Both the position numbers and the translations under genes were made by a program. Source: Streptomyces polyasparticus (GTDB lineage: Bacteria; Actinomycetota; Actinomycetes; Streptomycetales; Streptomycetaceae). From it: a DNA stretch of 64,000 nt. Location: positions 26,060 through 90,059 of the forward strand of contig NZ_JACTVJ010000015.1 in assembly GCF_014493765.1 (NCBI RefSeq). The letters run 5' to 3'. This document shows, piece by piece, positions 8,054-16,870 of the stretch (positions are counted from its first letter, which is position 1; each line of letters starts with the position of its first letter). The notes beneath the pieces were generated by a model. That model made no database searches. It was not told the origin of the DNA and was given only the letters and a program-made list of their open reading frames with translations.

Positions 8054-9706
8054 ATGACGCAGAACAGCGTGCGCGGACACGGAACGCGACGATCTCGCGT
8101 ACCGCATGCGCGTGACCGGGGCTGGGACGACGGCTTGTACGAGGGGTCCGGTGCGCCGGACCCCGGTACACCGGGCGATTCCCCCGCTCCGCCGGGCCGC
8201 GGCCGCCGCTCCAGGCGCAAGCCGCTCAGCCGCAAGCGGCGGATCCTGCGCTGGACGGCGGTGGTGTTCGCGCTCCTGATACTCGGCACGGCCGGCGCCG
8301 GATATCTCTACTACCAGCACCTCAACAACAACATCGAGACCACTCCGCTGCCCGAAACGGGCCGGGCGCCCAAGGCGACCGCGAACGCCGCGGGCCAGAC
8401 TCCGCTGAACGTGCTCCTGATCGGTTCCGACGACCGGAACAGCAAGGAGAACCTGAGGCTCGGCGGGCACAAGGAGAGCGTCGGCGCGAAGCCGCTCGCC
8501 GACGTGCAGATGCTGCTGCACCTGTCGGCGGACCGCAGCAACATGTCGGTGGTCAGCATGCCGCGTGACACGCTGCTCGACATTCCCAAGTGCGAGGACC
8601 CCGAGACGGGCGAGAAGTTCGGGGCCCTGACCTACACGCCGACCAACCAGAGCCTCGGCCGCGGCGGTCCGGCCTGCACGGTGCTCACCTGGGAGAAGCT
8701 CACCGGCATCCACATCGACCACTACGTGATGGTCGACTTCACCGGTGTGGTCTCGATGGCGGACGCGATCGGCGGTGTGCCGGTCTGCGTGGACGCCAAC
8801 ATCCACTCGCGCAACTCCAAGGGCGAGGGCTCCGGGCTCAAGCTGGAGAAGGGCACCACGGAGGTCAAGGGCGAGGACGCGCTGAAGTGGCTGCGCACCC
8901 GTTACGGCTTCGAGGACGGCAGCGACATCGCCCGCGCCAAGGCCCAGCACATGTACATGAACTCGATGATCCGCGAGCTCAAGGCGAGTGCCCGGCTCAC
9001 GAACCCGAGCGAGATGCTGAGCCTCGCCGAGGCGGCCACGGACGCGCTGAACGTCGATGACGGCCTCGGCTCGGTGTCCAAACTCGCCGATCTGGGCGGC
9101 GAGTTGAAGAAGGTCCCGACCTCCCGCATCAACATGACGACGATGCCCTTCAACTACGTGGGCCCCAAGGTCGTGCCCAAGCCCGGCGAGGCGGAGGACC
9201 TCTTCGAGCTCGTCCGCGAGGACATCGCGCTCGACGGCAAGGACGCGGCCAAGAAGAAGAAGGAGGAGGAGCTCTCCGACGACCCGGCCGCGGCGCCCGC
9301 CGACACCGGGGTCGTGGTCCAGAACGCCTCGGGCGACGCCACCCGTGCCCCGCTCCAGGGCCGTGCCACCGCCGTGGCCGAGCTGCTCAAGCAGCAGGGC
9401 TATACCCGCGCGACCGCCGAGCGGCCGGCCGCCGGCGCCGATGTCTCCGTGGCCCGTACGGTGATCCGCTTCCCCAGCGCCGAGCTGGAGGGCGACGCCC
9501 AGGCACTCGCCAAGTCCCTCGGCCTGCCGCCGAGTTCGGTCAAGAAGAGCACGGACGTCTCCGGCGTCACTCTGATCGTGGGCGCGGACTGGCGCGAGGG
9601 GAACACCCCGGCGAAGCAGACCCCGAAGGCACCGGACAAGAAGGCGATCTCGAACGGCGCCGACAAGGACGCGTGCATGCACGTGGACCCGGACTTCACC
9701 TGGTAG
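8054..9706 (+). CDS. LCP family glycopolymer transferase 3 with LytR_C domain
   Basis: The 550-residue protein follows the same plan: an Arg-rich cytoplasmic tail with a Pro/Gly segment, a membrane segment at about 66-87, an LCP domain (VLLIGSDDRN, DVQMLLHLSADR, SMPRDTLLDIP, DALKWLRTRYG) and a LytR_C domain (GVVVQNASGDATRAPLQG). ATG at 8054 has GGGAGGGA seven bases upstream; earlier in-frame starts lack such a site. The gap to LCP 2 is only 91 bp, so the two may share a transcript. A very strong palindromic terminator closes the gene. It is a paralogue of its neighbours rather than a recent copy, since identity is mostly confined to the LCP motifs. Confidence 0.88.
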   Translation: MTQNSVRGHGTRRSRVPHARDRGWDDGLYEGSGAPDPGTPGDSPAPPGRGRRSRRKPLSRKRRILRWTAVVFALLILGTAGAGYLYYQHLNNNIETTPLPETGRAPKATANAAGQTPLNVLLIGSDDRNSKENLRLGGHKESVGAKPLADVQMLLHLSADRSNMSVVSMPRDTLLDIPKCEDPETGEKFGALTYTPTNQSLGRGGPACTVLTWEKLTGIHIDHYVMVDFTGVVSMADAIGGVPVCVDANIHSRNSKGEGSGLKLEKGTTEVKGEDALKWLRTRYGFEDGSDIARAKAQHMYMNSMIRELKASARLTNPSEMLSLAEAATDALNVDDGLGSVSKLADLGGELKKVPTSRINMTTMPFNYVGPKVVPKPGEAEDLFELVREDIALDGKDAAKKKKEEELSDDPAAAPADTGVVVQNASGDATRAPLQGRATAVAELLKQQGYTRATAERPAAGADVSVARTVIRFPSAELEGDAQALAKSLGLPPSSVKKSTDVSGVTLIVGADWREGNTPAKQTPKAPDKKAISNGADKDACMHVDPDFTW

Positions 9707-9717
9707 CACCTGGTCCC

Positions 9718-9772
9718 CCCGTACGGGAGGAGCCCCGGCCGATCGGATCGGCCGGGGCTCCTCCCGTACGGG
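9718..9772. terminator. 27-bp perfect palindromic terminator after LCP 3
   Basis: Arms 9718-9744 and 9746-9772 are exact inverse complements with a single base between them (arm begins CCCGTACGGGAGGAGCC). Such a hairpin would act in both directions. No T-tract follows, which is usual in Streptomyces. Confidence 0.85.
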
Positions 9773-9955
9773 AAGACTCAGGCATGCGCGCCGGTCTCCG
9801 CCAAGCGCTCATCACCCGTCGCGTTACCGCGAATGGGGGACAAGGCCGCGCGGCCCCCGGGTGGCCTCCCCGGGCCGCATTTCGTATGGGCCTACGGTTG
9901 CACGGTCCCTGCGCCCGCTTGTGGTCCGAACGTCCCACCGCGGAGGTGTCCCCCT

Positions 9956-11437
9956 GTGCCCGTGCCGCCCAGCCCCGCTCGACCTCCAAGGCAAGGGCCA
10001 CGGCAGCCCGGGCGCCCAGCCGCGCGGCAGGCCCCAGGACGGCGCAGACGGCCGCCGGCCCGGCCCAAGTGGGCGATGCGGATGGCGACCACCCTCTCGA
10101 TGGCGGTGCTCGCGGCGGCGGGCATCGGACATGCGGTGGTGACCAGCCTGGACACCGGGATCGACCGGGTCGACCCCTTCAAGGACATGAAGAATCGTCC
10201 CTCCGGCGGGGACGGCATGAACGTCCTGCTCGTCGGCACGGACGGCCGCGACAAGATCACCGAGCAGGAGCGGCAGAAGTACCGCCTCGGCGGCGCACCC
10301 TGCCACTGCACGGACACGATCATGATCGTGCACATCTCCGCCGACGGTGACCGCGCCAGCATCGTGAGCCTGCCGCGCGACTCGTACGCCGAGGCGCCCG
10401 CGCACACCGACCGCAACAGCGGCGAGAAGCACAAGGCGCACCCGATCAAGCTGAACGCCGCGTACGCGGAGGGCGGACCGAATCTGACGGTCCGGACCGT
10501 CGAGCACATGACCAAGGTCAAGATCGACCACTATCTCGAGGTCGACTTCACCAGCTTCATGAAGACCGTGGACGTGCTCGGCGGTGTGGAGATCTGCACC
10601 GCGAGCCCGATGAAGGACTCGTACACCGGTCTCGACCTGGCGGCCGGCCGGCACCATCTCAGCGGCGGCGAGGCGCTGCAGTACGTGCGCTCGCGGCATA
10701 TCGACGGCGCCGCGGACCTCGGCCGGATGCAGCGCCAGCAGCGCTTCCTCGCCGCGGTCATCGCCAAGGCCACCTCGTCGGGTGTGCTGCTCAACCCCGT
10801 GAAGTTCCGCGATGTGACCCGGACCATCCTGGGTTCCGTACGCGCGGACAAGTCCTTCGGCACGGACGAGATGCTGGACCTCGGCCGGGCGATGCGCGGT
10901 TTCACGCCCGCATCCTCCGAGTTCACCTCGGTGCCCATCGGTGAGATGGGCTACATGGTGAAGGGCATCGGCTCCACGCTGAAGTGGGACAAGGAGCGCT
11001 CGGAGAAGCTGTTCCAGGCGCTGCGCGACGACAAGCCGCTCGCGCCGCTGCGCAAGAAGCGCAAGGCGGTCCTGGTGGATGTGGCCCCGCAGCAGATCCG
11101 CGTCCAGGTCGCCAACGGCACGGATGTCTCCGGGCTCGGCGGCCGGGTGGACAAGGCCCTGCGCAAAACGGGCTTCCGTACGACGGGGGCGCCGCAGGAC
11201 GCGCCGCCGGTCAAGCGCACACTCGTCGAGTACGACCCCCGCTGGGACCGCTCGGCCCGTTCGCTGGCGACGGCGCTGCCCGGCTGTCAGCTCAAGGAGG
11301 TCAAGGGCCAGGGCGGGACGCTGAAGGTGACGGCGGGGCCCGACTTCAAGCAGGTGCGTGCGGTGCGGGCCTCGGACATCAACCAGGGCGAGTTCGGTGT
11401 GGTGACCGGGGACCAGGTGGTGTGCGGCAAGGACTGA
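9956..11437 (+). CDS. LCP family glycopolymer transferase 4 with LytR_C domain
   Basis: The 493-residue protein has a Pro/Arg-rich tail, a membrane segment at about 44-64 and an LCP domain with VLLVGTDGRDK, DTIMIVHISADG, SLPRDSYAEAP and LQYVRSRH. A LytR_C domain follows (IRVQVANGTDVSGLGGRV). GTG at 9956 was chosen because GGAGGTG ends seven bases upstream; the frame extends further left but through a region lacking start signals. The predicted active-site Arg and Asp residues of the family are present. The gene is convergent with the thioesterase gene, 27 bp away. Confidence 0.87.
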   Translation: MPVPPSPARPPRQGPRQPGRPAARQAPGRRRRPPARPKWAMRMATTLSMAVLAAAGIGHAVVTSLDTGIDRVDPFKDMKNRPSGGDGMNVLLVGTDGRDKITEQERQKYRLGGAPCHCTDTIMIVHISADGDRASIVSLPRDSYAEAPAHTDRNSGEKHKAHPIKLNAAYAEGGPNLTVRTVEHMTKVKIDHYLEVDFTSFMKTVDVLGGVEICTASPMKDSYTGLDLAAGRHHLSGGEALQYVRSRHIDGAADLGRMQRQQRFLAAVIAKATSSGVLLNPVKFRDVTRTILGSVRADKSFGTDEMLDLGRAMRGFTPASSEFTSVPIGEMGYMVKGIGSTLKWDKERSEKLFQALRDDKPLAPLRKKRKAVLVDVAPQQIRVQVANGTDVSGLGGRVDKALRKTGFRTTGAPQDAPPVKRTLVEYDPRWDRSARSLATALPGCQLKEVKGQGGTLKVTAGPDFKQVRAVRASDINQGEFGVVTGDQVVCGKD

Positions 11438-11464
11438 GAGGGCTGAGCCTGCCAGGCGAGGCCC

Positions 11465-12013
11465 TCAGTCCTCCAGGCCCTCCGCCGCCCGCTTCTCGCG
11501 CAGTTCCATGATCGCCCGGCGGCGCGCGAGGCGGTGCGTGCGGCGGATCTGCGCCTCCTGGTAGCGGCGCCGGTCGCGCTCCGTCTCCGGCAGCACCGGC
11601 GGGACCCGGCGCGGCTTGCCGTCGGCGTCGACCGCCGCGAACACCAGATACGCGGAGCCGACCTGCTGCAGCGGGGTCGACTCGTTCCACCGCTCGGTCA
11701 GGACCCGGACGCCGACCTCCATCGAGGTGCGCCCGGTCCAGTTGACCTGGGCCTTCACATGGACGAGATCTCCGACACGTACGGGTTCGAGGAAGGCCAT
11801 CTCGTCCATCGAGGCCGTCACGGCGGGGCCGCCCGAGTGCCGTCCCGCCACCGCGCCCGCGGCATCGTCCACCAGTTTCATGATCACGCCACCGTGCACC
11901 GTCCCCAGTAGGTTGGTGTCGTTGTGGGTCATGATGTGGCTGAGCGTGGTCCGGGAAGCCGAGGTCGGCTTGCCCGGAATCTCCGCCTCCGGGGGACGGG
12001 CCTGGTCTGTCAT
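11465..12013 (-). CDS. Acyl-CoA thioesterase (hotdog fold)
   Basis: The 182-residue protein hydrolyses acyl-CoA thioesters to free acid and CoA. It carries the YciA/BACH-type signature LSHIMTHNDTNLLGTVHGGVI, with the hotdog helix following (MKLVDDAAGAVAGRH), and DEMAFLEPVRVGDLVHV. A C-terminal Arg/Glu-rich helix (about residues 140-182) extends past the hotdog. The ATG at 12013 lies next to GGAGG; the longer ORF upstream adds 40 residues without family similarity. It interrupts the LCP run on the opposite strand and has no evident functional link to it. Confidence 0.85.
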   Translation of the reverse strand: MTDQARPPEAEIPGKPTSASRTTLSHIMTHNDTNLLGTVHGGVIMKLVDDAAGAVAGRHSGGPAVTASMDEMAFLEPVRVGDLVHVKAQVNWTGRTSMEVGVRVLTERWNESTPLQQVGSAYLVFAAVDADGKPRRVPPVLPETERDRRRYQEAQIRRTHRLARRRAIMELREKRAAEGLED

Positions 12014-12131
12014 GGCCTCCACTCTATGTCCGCCCAGGTGATGGGTGCTTTGTGTCAGCTCTGCAACAGCCGTGGTCCGGTTTCTCGGCATCCCTTGTCT
12101 CAGACCTTTATGGAACCTGCACACTGGGGTC

Positions 12132-13418
12132 ATGAATGACTGGCCCCAGGGTTTGAGTGGAGACCGCGACCGTGGATACGGACGCGGCGCGAGCAGCGCG
12201 CAGCCGGAAGGCGCGCGCGTGATGCGCCATGTCCAGCGCGGCCAGGCCCCCAGGCCTCAGGCGGCCCCGCAGTACGGCGTCCCTTCGCAGCCCGCGTACG
12301 GCGACGGCGAGCGCTACGACGACGGCCGCGGCGGCTACGACAGCGGCTACAGCGACGGTCAGGTCTACGGCGGCACGTCCCGCGGCAGCCGCGGTGGCGG
12401 CGGCCGGGGCGACGACGGCTACTACGACGCGGGCCGGCCCGCCCCGGACTGGCGGCGCCGGATCAAGGTCGGCACGATCACGCTGCTCGCGGTTGTCCTG
12501 GTCTGGTCCGTCGCCACGTACTTCTGGGCGGACTCCAAGCTCAAGCGCGAGGTCGACCTGTCGAAGGTCATCGAGCGCCCGAGCGGCGGGGACGGCACCA
12601 ACTACCTGATCGTGGGCTCCGACAGCCGCGAGGGCATGTCCGCCGAGGACAAGAAGCGCCTGCACACCGGCTCGGCCGAGGGCAAGCGCACGGACTCGAT
12701 GATGATCCTGCACGTGGGCGACAACGGGAACACGATGATCTCGCTGCCCCGTGACTCGGACGTGGAGATCCCGACCTTCGTGGGCTCGGAGTCCGGCAAG
12801 ACCTTCCAGGGCACGGGCCGCAGGGTCAAGCTCAACGCTGCGTACGCGGAGGACGGCCCCGAGCTGCTCGTGCGCACCGTCGAGCACAACACCGGCCTGA
12901 AGATCGACCACTACGCGGAGATCGGCTTCGGCGGCTTCGCGAAGATCGTGGACGCGGTCGGCGGTGTCGAGATCAACGTCGAGAAGCGGATGAAGGACAA
13001 GAAGTCCGGCTCCGACTTCGAGCCGGGCAAGCACACGATGAACGGCGAGCAGGCGCTTGCCTTCGTCCGCCAGCGCTACGGGCTCGACGGCGGCGACCTG
13101 GACCGTACGAAGAACCAGCAGAAGTTCCTCTCGGCGCTCGCCAACCAGGCCGCGACCCCGTCGACGGTCCTGAACCCCTTCAAGCTCTACCCCACGATGA
13201 GCGCGGGCCTGGACACGCTGGTCGTCGACAAGGACATGGGCCTGTTCGACGTGGCCGAGATGTTCTGGGCGATGAAGAGCGTCTCCGGCGGCGACGGCAA
13301 GTCGATGAACATGCCGATCTCCGGCAGCCGCGGCGGCAACCTGGTCTGGGACAAGGCCAAGGTGAAGCAGCTCGTGGAGCAGCTGAACAACGACGAGAAG
13401 GTGACGGTCACGGAGTGA
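12132..13418 (+). CDS. LCP family glycopolymer transferase 5, Gly/Tyr-rich tail, no LytR_C
   Basis: The 428-residue protein has an unusual 105-residue cytoplasmic tail rich in Gly, Tyr, Asp and Arg (GYDSGYSDGQVYGG), a membrane segment at about 111-131 and an LCP domain (YLIVGSDSREG, DSMMILHVGDNG, SLPRDSDVEIP, ALAFVRQRYG). It ends shortly after the LCP domain, so LytR_C is missing. In LCP 4 and LCP 5 the motif KLNAAYAEGGP or KLNAAYAEDGP is shared, which marks them as the closest pair. The stop overlaps the GNAT gene start (GTGA), so the two are probably translationally coupled. Confidence 0.87.
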   Translation: MNDWPQGLSGDRDRGYGRGASSAQPEGARVMRHVQRGQAPRPQAAPQYGVPSQPAYGDGERYDDGRGGYDSGYSDGQVYGGTSRGSRGGGGRGDDGYYDAGRPAPDWRRRIKVGTITLLAVVLVWSVATYFWADSKLKREVDLSKVIERPSGGDGTNYLIVGSDSREGMSAEDKKRLHTGSAEGKRTDSMMILHVGDNGNTMISLPRDSDVEIPTFVGSESGKTFQGTGRRVKLNAAYAEDGPELLVRTVEHNTGLKIDHYAEIGFGGFAKIVDAVGGVEINVEKRMKDKKSGSDFEPGKHTMNGEQALAFVRQRYGLDGGDLDRTKNQQKFLSALANQAATPSTVLNPFKLYPTMSAGLDTLVVDKDMGLFDVAEMFWAMKSVSGGDGKSMNMPISGSRGGNLVWDKAKVKQLVEQLNNDEKVTVTE

Positions 13419-13972
13419 CCGACGTCCGGCTGGGGGTGGACGCGACGGCGTCCGCCCCCGCGCTTGTCCTGCGTCCCTGGCACGAGGACGACCTGGAGCC
13501 GCTGATCGAGGCGTTCCGCGATGCCGAGATGCGCCGCTGGCTGCTGTCCTCGATCGAGAACGCGGCGGACGCGAGGAGCTGGCTGGAGTCCCAGGATCGC
13601 GGCTGGGCTTCCGGGAGCCGGCTGAGCTTTGCCGTACGGGAGTCGTCCGGCGGTTCGGGAGTACCGGGCCGGCTGCTCGGCAACGTGGTCCTGAAGCGGG
13701 ACGACAGCGGGAAGTCCGCCGAGGTCGGTTACTGGACCTCGGCGGCGGCGCGCGGAAGGGGCGTGGCCTCCCGCGCTCTCGAAGCCCTCACCGCCTGGTC
13801 CTTCGAGACCTTCGCGGCGGACGGCCTCGAACGCCTCGACCTGCTCCACCAGGTCGGCAACCGCGCCTCCTGCCGCGTCGCCGAGAAGACCGGCTACGGC
13901 TTCGACCGGATCCTGCCGGCCGAGCCGCCCTGGCCCGAGGACGGGCATCTTCACGTACGTCGTCACCGCTGA
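13415..13972 (+). CDS. GNAT family N-acetyltransferase (RimJ/RimL-like)
   Basis: The 185-residue protein transfers an acetyl group from acetyl-CoA to an unknown amine. It has LVLRPWHEDDLEPLIEAF at the N-terminus, the acetyl-CoA loop region VGYWTSAAARGRGVASRAL, and LLHQVGNRASCRVAEKTGY, all typical of the ribosomal-protein-acetyltransferase branch. The GTG start lies inside the stop of LCP 5 (GTGA). Its last 11 codons and the following 31 bp form a tandem duplication: the stop TGA arises at the junction, while the downstream copy retains a relic C-terminus that would end ...YLHVRHHC. Confidence 0.85.
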   Translation: MTDVRLGVDATASAPALVLRPWHEDDLEPLIEAFRDAEMRRWLLSSIENAADARSWLESQDRGWASGSRLSFAVRESSGGSGVPGRLLGNVVLKRDDSGKSAEVGYWTSAAARGRGVASRALEALTAWSFETFAADGLERLDLLHQVGNRASCRVAEKTGYGFDRILPAEPPWPEDGHLHVRRHR

Positions 13973-14001
13973 CGGGTATCTCCACGTACGTCATCACTGC
14001 T
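13940..14001 (+). repeat. 31-bp tandem duplication across the GNAT stop codon
   Basis: Copy 1 is 13940-13970 and copy 2 is 13971-14001, matching at 27 of 31 positions. The TGA stop is created where the copies meet; copy 2 ends in TAG in the equivalent frame. Confidence 0.85.
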
Positions 14002-14006
14002 AGGGA

Positions 14007-14046
14007 AACGTATGGCGGGCGCCCCGCAGGACGCCCGCCATACGTT
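14007..14046. terminator. Bidirectional terminator between GNAT and acyl-CoA dehydrogenase genes
   Basis: Perfect 15-bp arms AACGTATGGCGGGCG (14007-14021) and its complement (14032-14046) enclose a 10-base loop. The flanking genes converge here. Confidence 0.85.
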
Positions 14047-14060
14047 CAACTGCCTTGCCG

Positions 14061-15218
14061 CTACGGCAGGTTGCGCGCCATCACGATGCGCTGGACCTGG
14101 TTCGTGCCCTCGTAGATCTGGGTGATCTTGGCGTCGCGCATCATGCGCTCGACCGGGTAGTCACGGGTGTAGCCGTAGCCGCCGAGCAGCTGGACGGCGT
14201 CCGTGGTGACCTCCATGGCGATGTCCGAGGCGAAGCACTTGGCGGCCGCGCCCAGGTACGTGAGGTCGGCGTCGCCGCGCTCCGAGGCGGCGGCGGCCTG
14301 ATAGGTCAGGGCCCGCGCGGCCGAGATCTTCATGGCCATGTCGGCGAGCATGAACTGGATGCCCTGGAAGTCGGCGATCGGCTTGCCGAACTGCTTGCGC
14401 TCCTGGACGTAGCCCTTGGCGTAGTCGAGGGCGCCCTGGGCGATGCCGAGCGCCTGGGCCGCGATGGTGATGCGGGTGTGGTCCAGGGTCTTCATGGCGG
14501 TCGCGAAGCCCGTGCCCTCCTCGCCGATCATGCGGTCGGCGGGGATACGGACGTTGTCGAGGTAGACCTCGCGGGTCGGGGAGCCCTTGATGCCGAGCTT
14601 CTTCTCCGGGGCGCCGAAGGAGACACCCTCGTCGCCCTTCTCGACCACGAAGGCGGAGATGCCCTTGGAGCGCTTCTCGGGGTCCGTGACGGCCATGACC
14701 GTGTAGTACTCGGACTCGCCCGCGTTGGTGATCCAGCGCTTGACGCCGTTGAGCACCCAGAAGTCGCCGTCGCGCACCGCGCGGGTCTTCATGCCCGCCG
14801 CGTCCGAACCGGCGTCCGGCTCGGAGAGGCAGTACGAGAACATGCCGTCGCCCTTGGCGAGGGGGCCCAGGTACTTCTTCTTCAGCTCCTCGGAGCCGGA
14901 GAGGATGACGGGGAGCGAGCCCAGCTTGTTCACGGCGGGGATCAGCGAGGAGGAGGCGCAGACGCGGGCGACCTCTTCGATCACGATGACCGTGGCGAGC
15001 GCGTCGGCGCCGGCGCCGCCGTACTCCTCGGGGACGTGCACGGCGTGCAGATCATTGGCGGTCAGCGCGTCCAGGGCCTCCTGCGGGAAGCGGGCCTCCT
15101 CGTCGACGGCCGCGGCGAAGGGCGCGATCTTCGCTTCGGCGAGCGAGCGGATGGCGTCGCGGAGCATGTCGTGCTCCTCCGCCGGGCGGTACAGGTCGAA
15201 TTCAGCGTTTCCCGCCAA
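14061..15218 (-). CDS. Acyl-CoA dehydrogenase
   Basis: This is a FAD-dependent enzyme introducing the alpha-beta double bond in acyl-CoA (beta-oxidation or branched-chain amino-acid degradation). The 385-residue protein has CLSEPDAGSDA (FAD/substrate loop), WITNAGESEYYTVMA, LGIKGSPTREV, QLLGGYGYTRDYPVERMMRDA and the terminal IYEGTNQVQRIVMARNL, where the Glu is the catalytic base in the short-chain type. The start is a TTG at 15218 with GGGAG upstream; no ATG or GTG fits. The upstream region carries an interlaced TAAC/GTTA operator-like site. Confidence 0.93.
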   Translation of the reverse strand: MAGNAEFDLYRPAEEHDMLRDAIRSLAEAKIAPFAAAVDEEARFPQEALDALTANDLHAVHVPEEYGGAGADALATVIVIEEVARVCASSSLIPAVNKLGSLPVILSGSEELKKKYLGPLAKGDGMFSYCLSEPDAGSDAAGMKTRAVRDGDFWVLNGVKRWITNAGESEYYTVMAVTDPEKRSKGISAFVVEKGDEGVSFGAPEKKLGIKGSPTREVYLDNVRIPADRMIGEEGTGFATAMKTLDHTRITIAAQALGIAQGALDYAKGYVQERKQFGKPIADFQGIQFMLADMAMKISAARALTYQAAAASERGDADLTYLGAAAKCFASDIAMEVTTDAVQLLGGYGYTRDYPVERMMRDAKITQIYEGTNQVQRIVMARNLP

Positions 15219-15248
15219 GTTCTCTCACTCCCAAGGTGCCACTGCTGC

Positions 15249-15266
15249 TAACTACCGTTAAGTAAC
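15249..15266 (-). promoter_or_regulatory. Candidate regulator site upstream of acyl-CoA dehydrogenase
   Basis: TAAC (15249-15252), GTTA (15257-15260) and TAAC (15263-15266) form two overlapping inverted repeats, TAAC-N4-GTTA and GTTA-N2-TAAC. They stand out as A/T-rich in this region and sit about 30-50 bases before the TTG start, where a TetR-type fatty-acid repressor would act. Function is inferred. Confidence 0.45.
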
Positions 15267-15448
15267 CAAGATTTTAGGCGCCGTGCGCCTCGCTCGATAC
15301 GTGAGTTTGGCGACAGCGGGAAGGACCCTGGCCGCAGGCTCCGTACCGGGCCCTGTATCCGGCCCCGTGCCCGGGGCGAATGTTCCCCTCCGTATCCCCG
15401 ACTATGCTCGGGCGGCAGTCCTGCCCCGCACCCTCAGGAGCACCGCGC

Positions 15449-16774
15449 ATGTCCCTCAAGATCACCGTGATCGGCACCGGCTATCTCGGCGCCACGCACG
15501 CAGCGGCCATGGCGGAGCTCGGGTTCGAGGTGCTCGGTCTCGATGTCGTACCCGAGAAGATCGAGCTGCTCTCGGCGGGCAAGGTGCCGATGTACGAGCC
15601 GGGGCTCGAGGAACTGCTCGCCAAGCACGTCGCCGGGATCGAGGGCTCCAGCGGACGGCTGCGCTTCACGACCTCCTGGGAGGAGGTCGGCGCGTTCGGC
15701 GACATCCACTTCGTCTGCGTCAATACGCCGCAGAAGCACGGCGAGTACGCCTGCGACATGAGCTATGTGGACGCGGCCTTCGCCTCGCTCGCCCCCGTCG
15801 CACGGGAAGGCTCCCTGGTCGTCGGCAAGTCCACCGTGCCCGTGGGCTCGGCGGACCGGCTCGCCACGCTGCTGCCGGAGGGCGTGGAGCTGGCGTGGAA
15901 CCCGGAGTTCCTGCGCGAGGGCTTCGCCGTGCAGGACACGCTGCACCCGGACCGCCTTGTGGTCGGTGTGCGCAGCGAGCGCGCGGAGAAGCTGCTGCGC
16001 GAGGTGTACGCGGCCCCGATCGGCGAGGGCTCGCCCTTCGTCGTCACCGACTTCCCCACCGCCGAGCTGGTGAAGACCTCCGCGAACTCCTTCCTCGCGA
16101 CCAAGATCTCCTTCATCAACGCGATGGCCGAGGTCTGCGAGGCCGCCGGCGGCGATGTCGTGAAGCTGGCCGAGGCGATCGGCTACGACGACCGGATCGG
16201 CAAGAAGTTCCTGCGCGCGGGGATCGGCTTCGGCGGCGGCTGTCTGCCGAAGGACATCCGCGCGTTCATGGCGCGCGCCGGTGAGCTCGGTGCCGACCAG
16301 GCGCTGACCTTCCTGCGCGAGGTCGACTCGATCAACATGCGCCGCCGCGGGCACATGGTGGAGCTGGCGCGCGAGGCCGTGGGCGGGGACTCGTTCCTGG
16401 GCAAGCGGGTCGCGGTGCTCGGTGCGACCTTCAAGCCCGACTCCGACGACGTACGGGATTCGCCCGCGCTGAACGTCGCCGGGCAGATCCATCTGCAGGG
16501 CGGCCAGGTCACCGTCTACGACCCCAAGGGCATGGACAACGCCCGCCGTCTCTTCCCGACCCTCGGTTACGCGGACACCGCGCTCGGGGCGATCCGCGGC
16601 GCGGACGTCGTGCTGCATCTGACGGAGTGGCGCGAGTTCCGCGAGCTGGACCCGGCCGCGCTCGGCGCGGTGGCCGCCGAGCGCGTGATCCTCGACGGCC
16701 GCAATGCGCTCGACCCGGTCGTCTGGCGCGAGGCGGGCTGGACGTATCGGGCGATGGGGCGGCCGGCGGCGTAG
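15449..16774 (+). CDS. UDP-glucose 6-dehydrogenase / nucleotide-sugar dehydrogenase
   Basis: It oxidises UDP-glucose (or a related sugar nucleotide) twice with NAD+ to the uronate. The 441-residue protein begins MSLKITVIGTGYLGATHAAAM, a Rossmann NAD-binding loop. It has the thiohemiacetal Cys in GIGFGGGCLPKDIRAF, the substrate Lys in PTAELVKTSANSFLATKISF and the C-terminal domain GATFKPDSDDVRDSPALNV. ATG at 15449 follows CAGGAG. GDP-mannose dehydrogenases share these motifs, so the sugar is not certain. The product would supply uronic acid for envelope polysaccharide, consistent with manC and the LCP genes nearby. Confidence 0.9.
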   Translation: MSLKITVIGTGYLGATHAAAMAELGFEVLGLDVVPEKIELLSAGKVPMYEPGLEELLAKHVAGIEGSSGRLRFTTSWEEVGAFGDIHFVCVNTPQKHGEYACDMSYVDAAFASLAPVAREGSLVVGKSTVPVGSADRLATLLPEGVELAWNPEFLREGFAVQDTLHPDRLVVGVRSERAEKLLREVYAAPIGEGSPFVVTDFPTAELVKTSANSFLATKISFINAMAEVCEAAGGDVVKLAEAIGYDDRIGKKFLRAGIGFGGGCLPKDIRAFMARAGELGADQALTFLREVDSINMRRRGHMVELAREAVGGDSFLGKRVAVLGATFKPDSDDVRDSPALNVAGQIHLQGGQVTVYDPKGMDNARRLFPTLGYADTALGAIRGADVVLHLTEWREFRELDPAALGAVAAERVILDGRNALDPVVWREAGWTYRAMGRPAA

Positions 16775-16780
16775 GTCTTT

Positions 16781-16870
16781 CAGGGCCGCCCTGGTCTCCT
16801 CAGGGCCGCCCCGGTCTGCTCAAGGCCGCCCTGGTCTCCTCAGGGCCGCCCCGGTCTGCTCAAGGCCGCC
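16781..16870. repeat. 20-bp tandem repeat (4.5 copies) between convergent genes
   Basis: Units at 16781, 16801, 16821, 16841 and a half unit at 16861 follow (CAGGGCCGCCCTGGTCTCCT and variants). Units 3-4 repeat the pattern of units 1-2, giving a 40-bp higher-order period. CAGGGC-C-GCCCTG within a unit is self-complementary. The array fills the whole space between the two stop codons. Confidence 0.9.
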
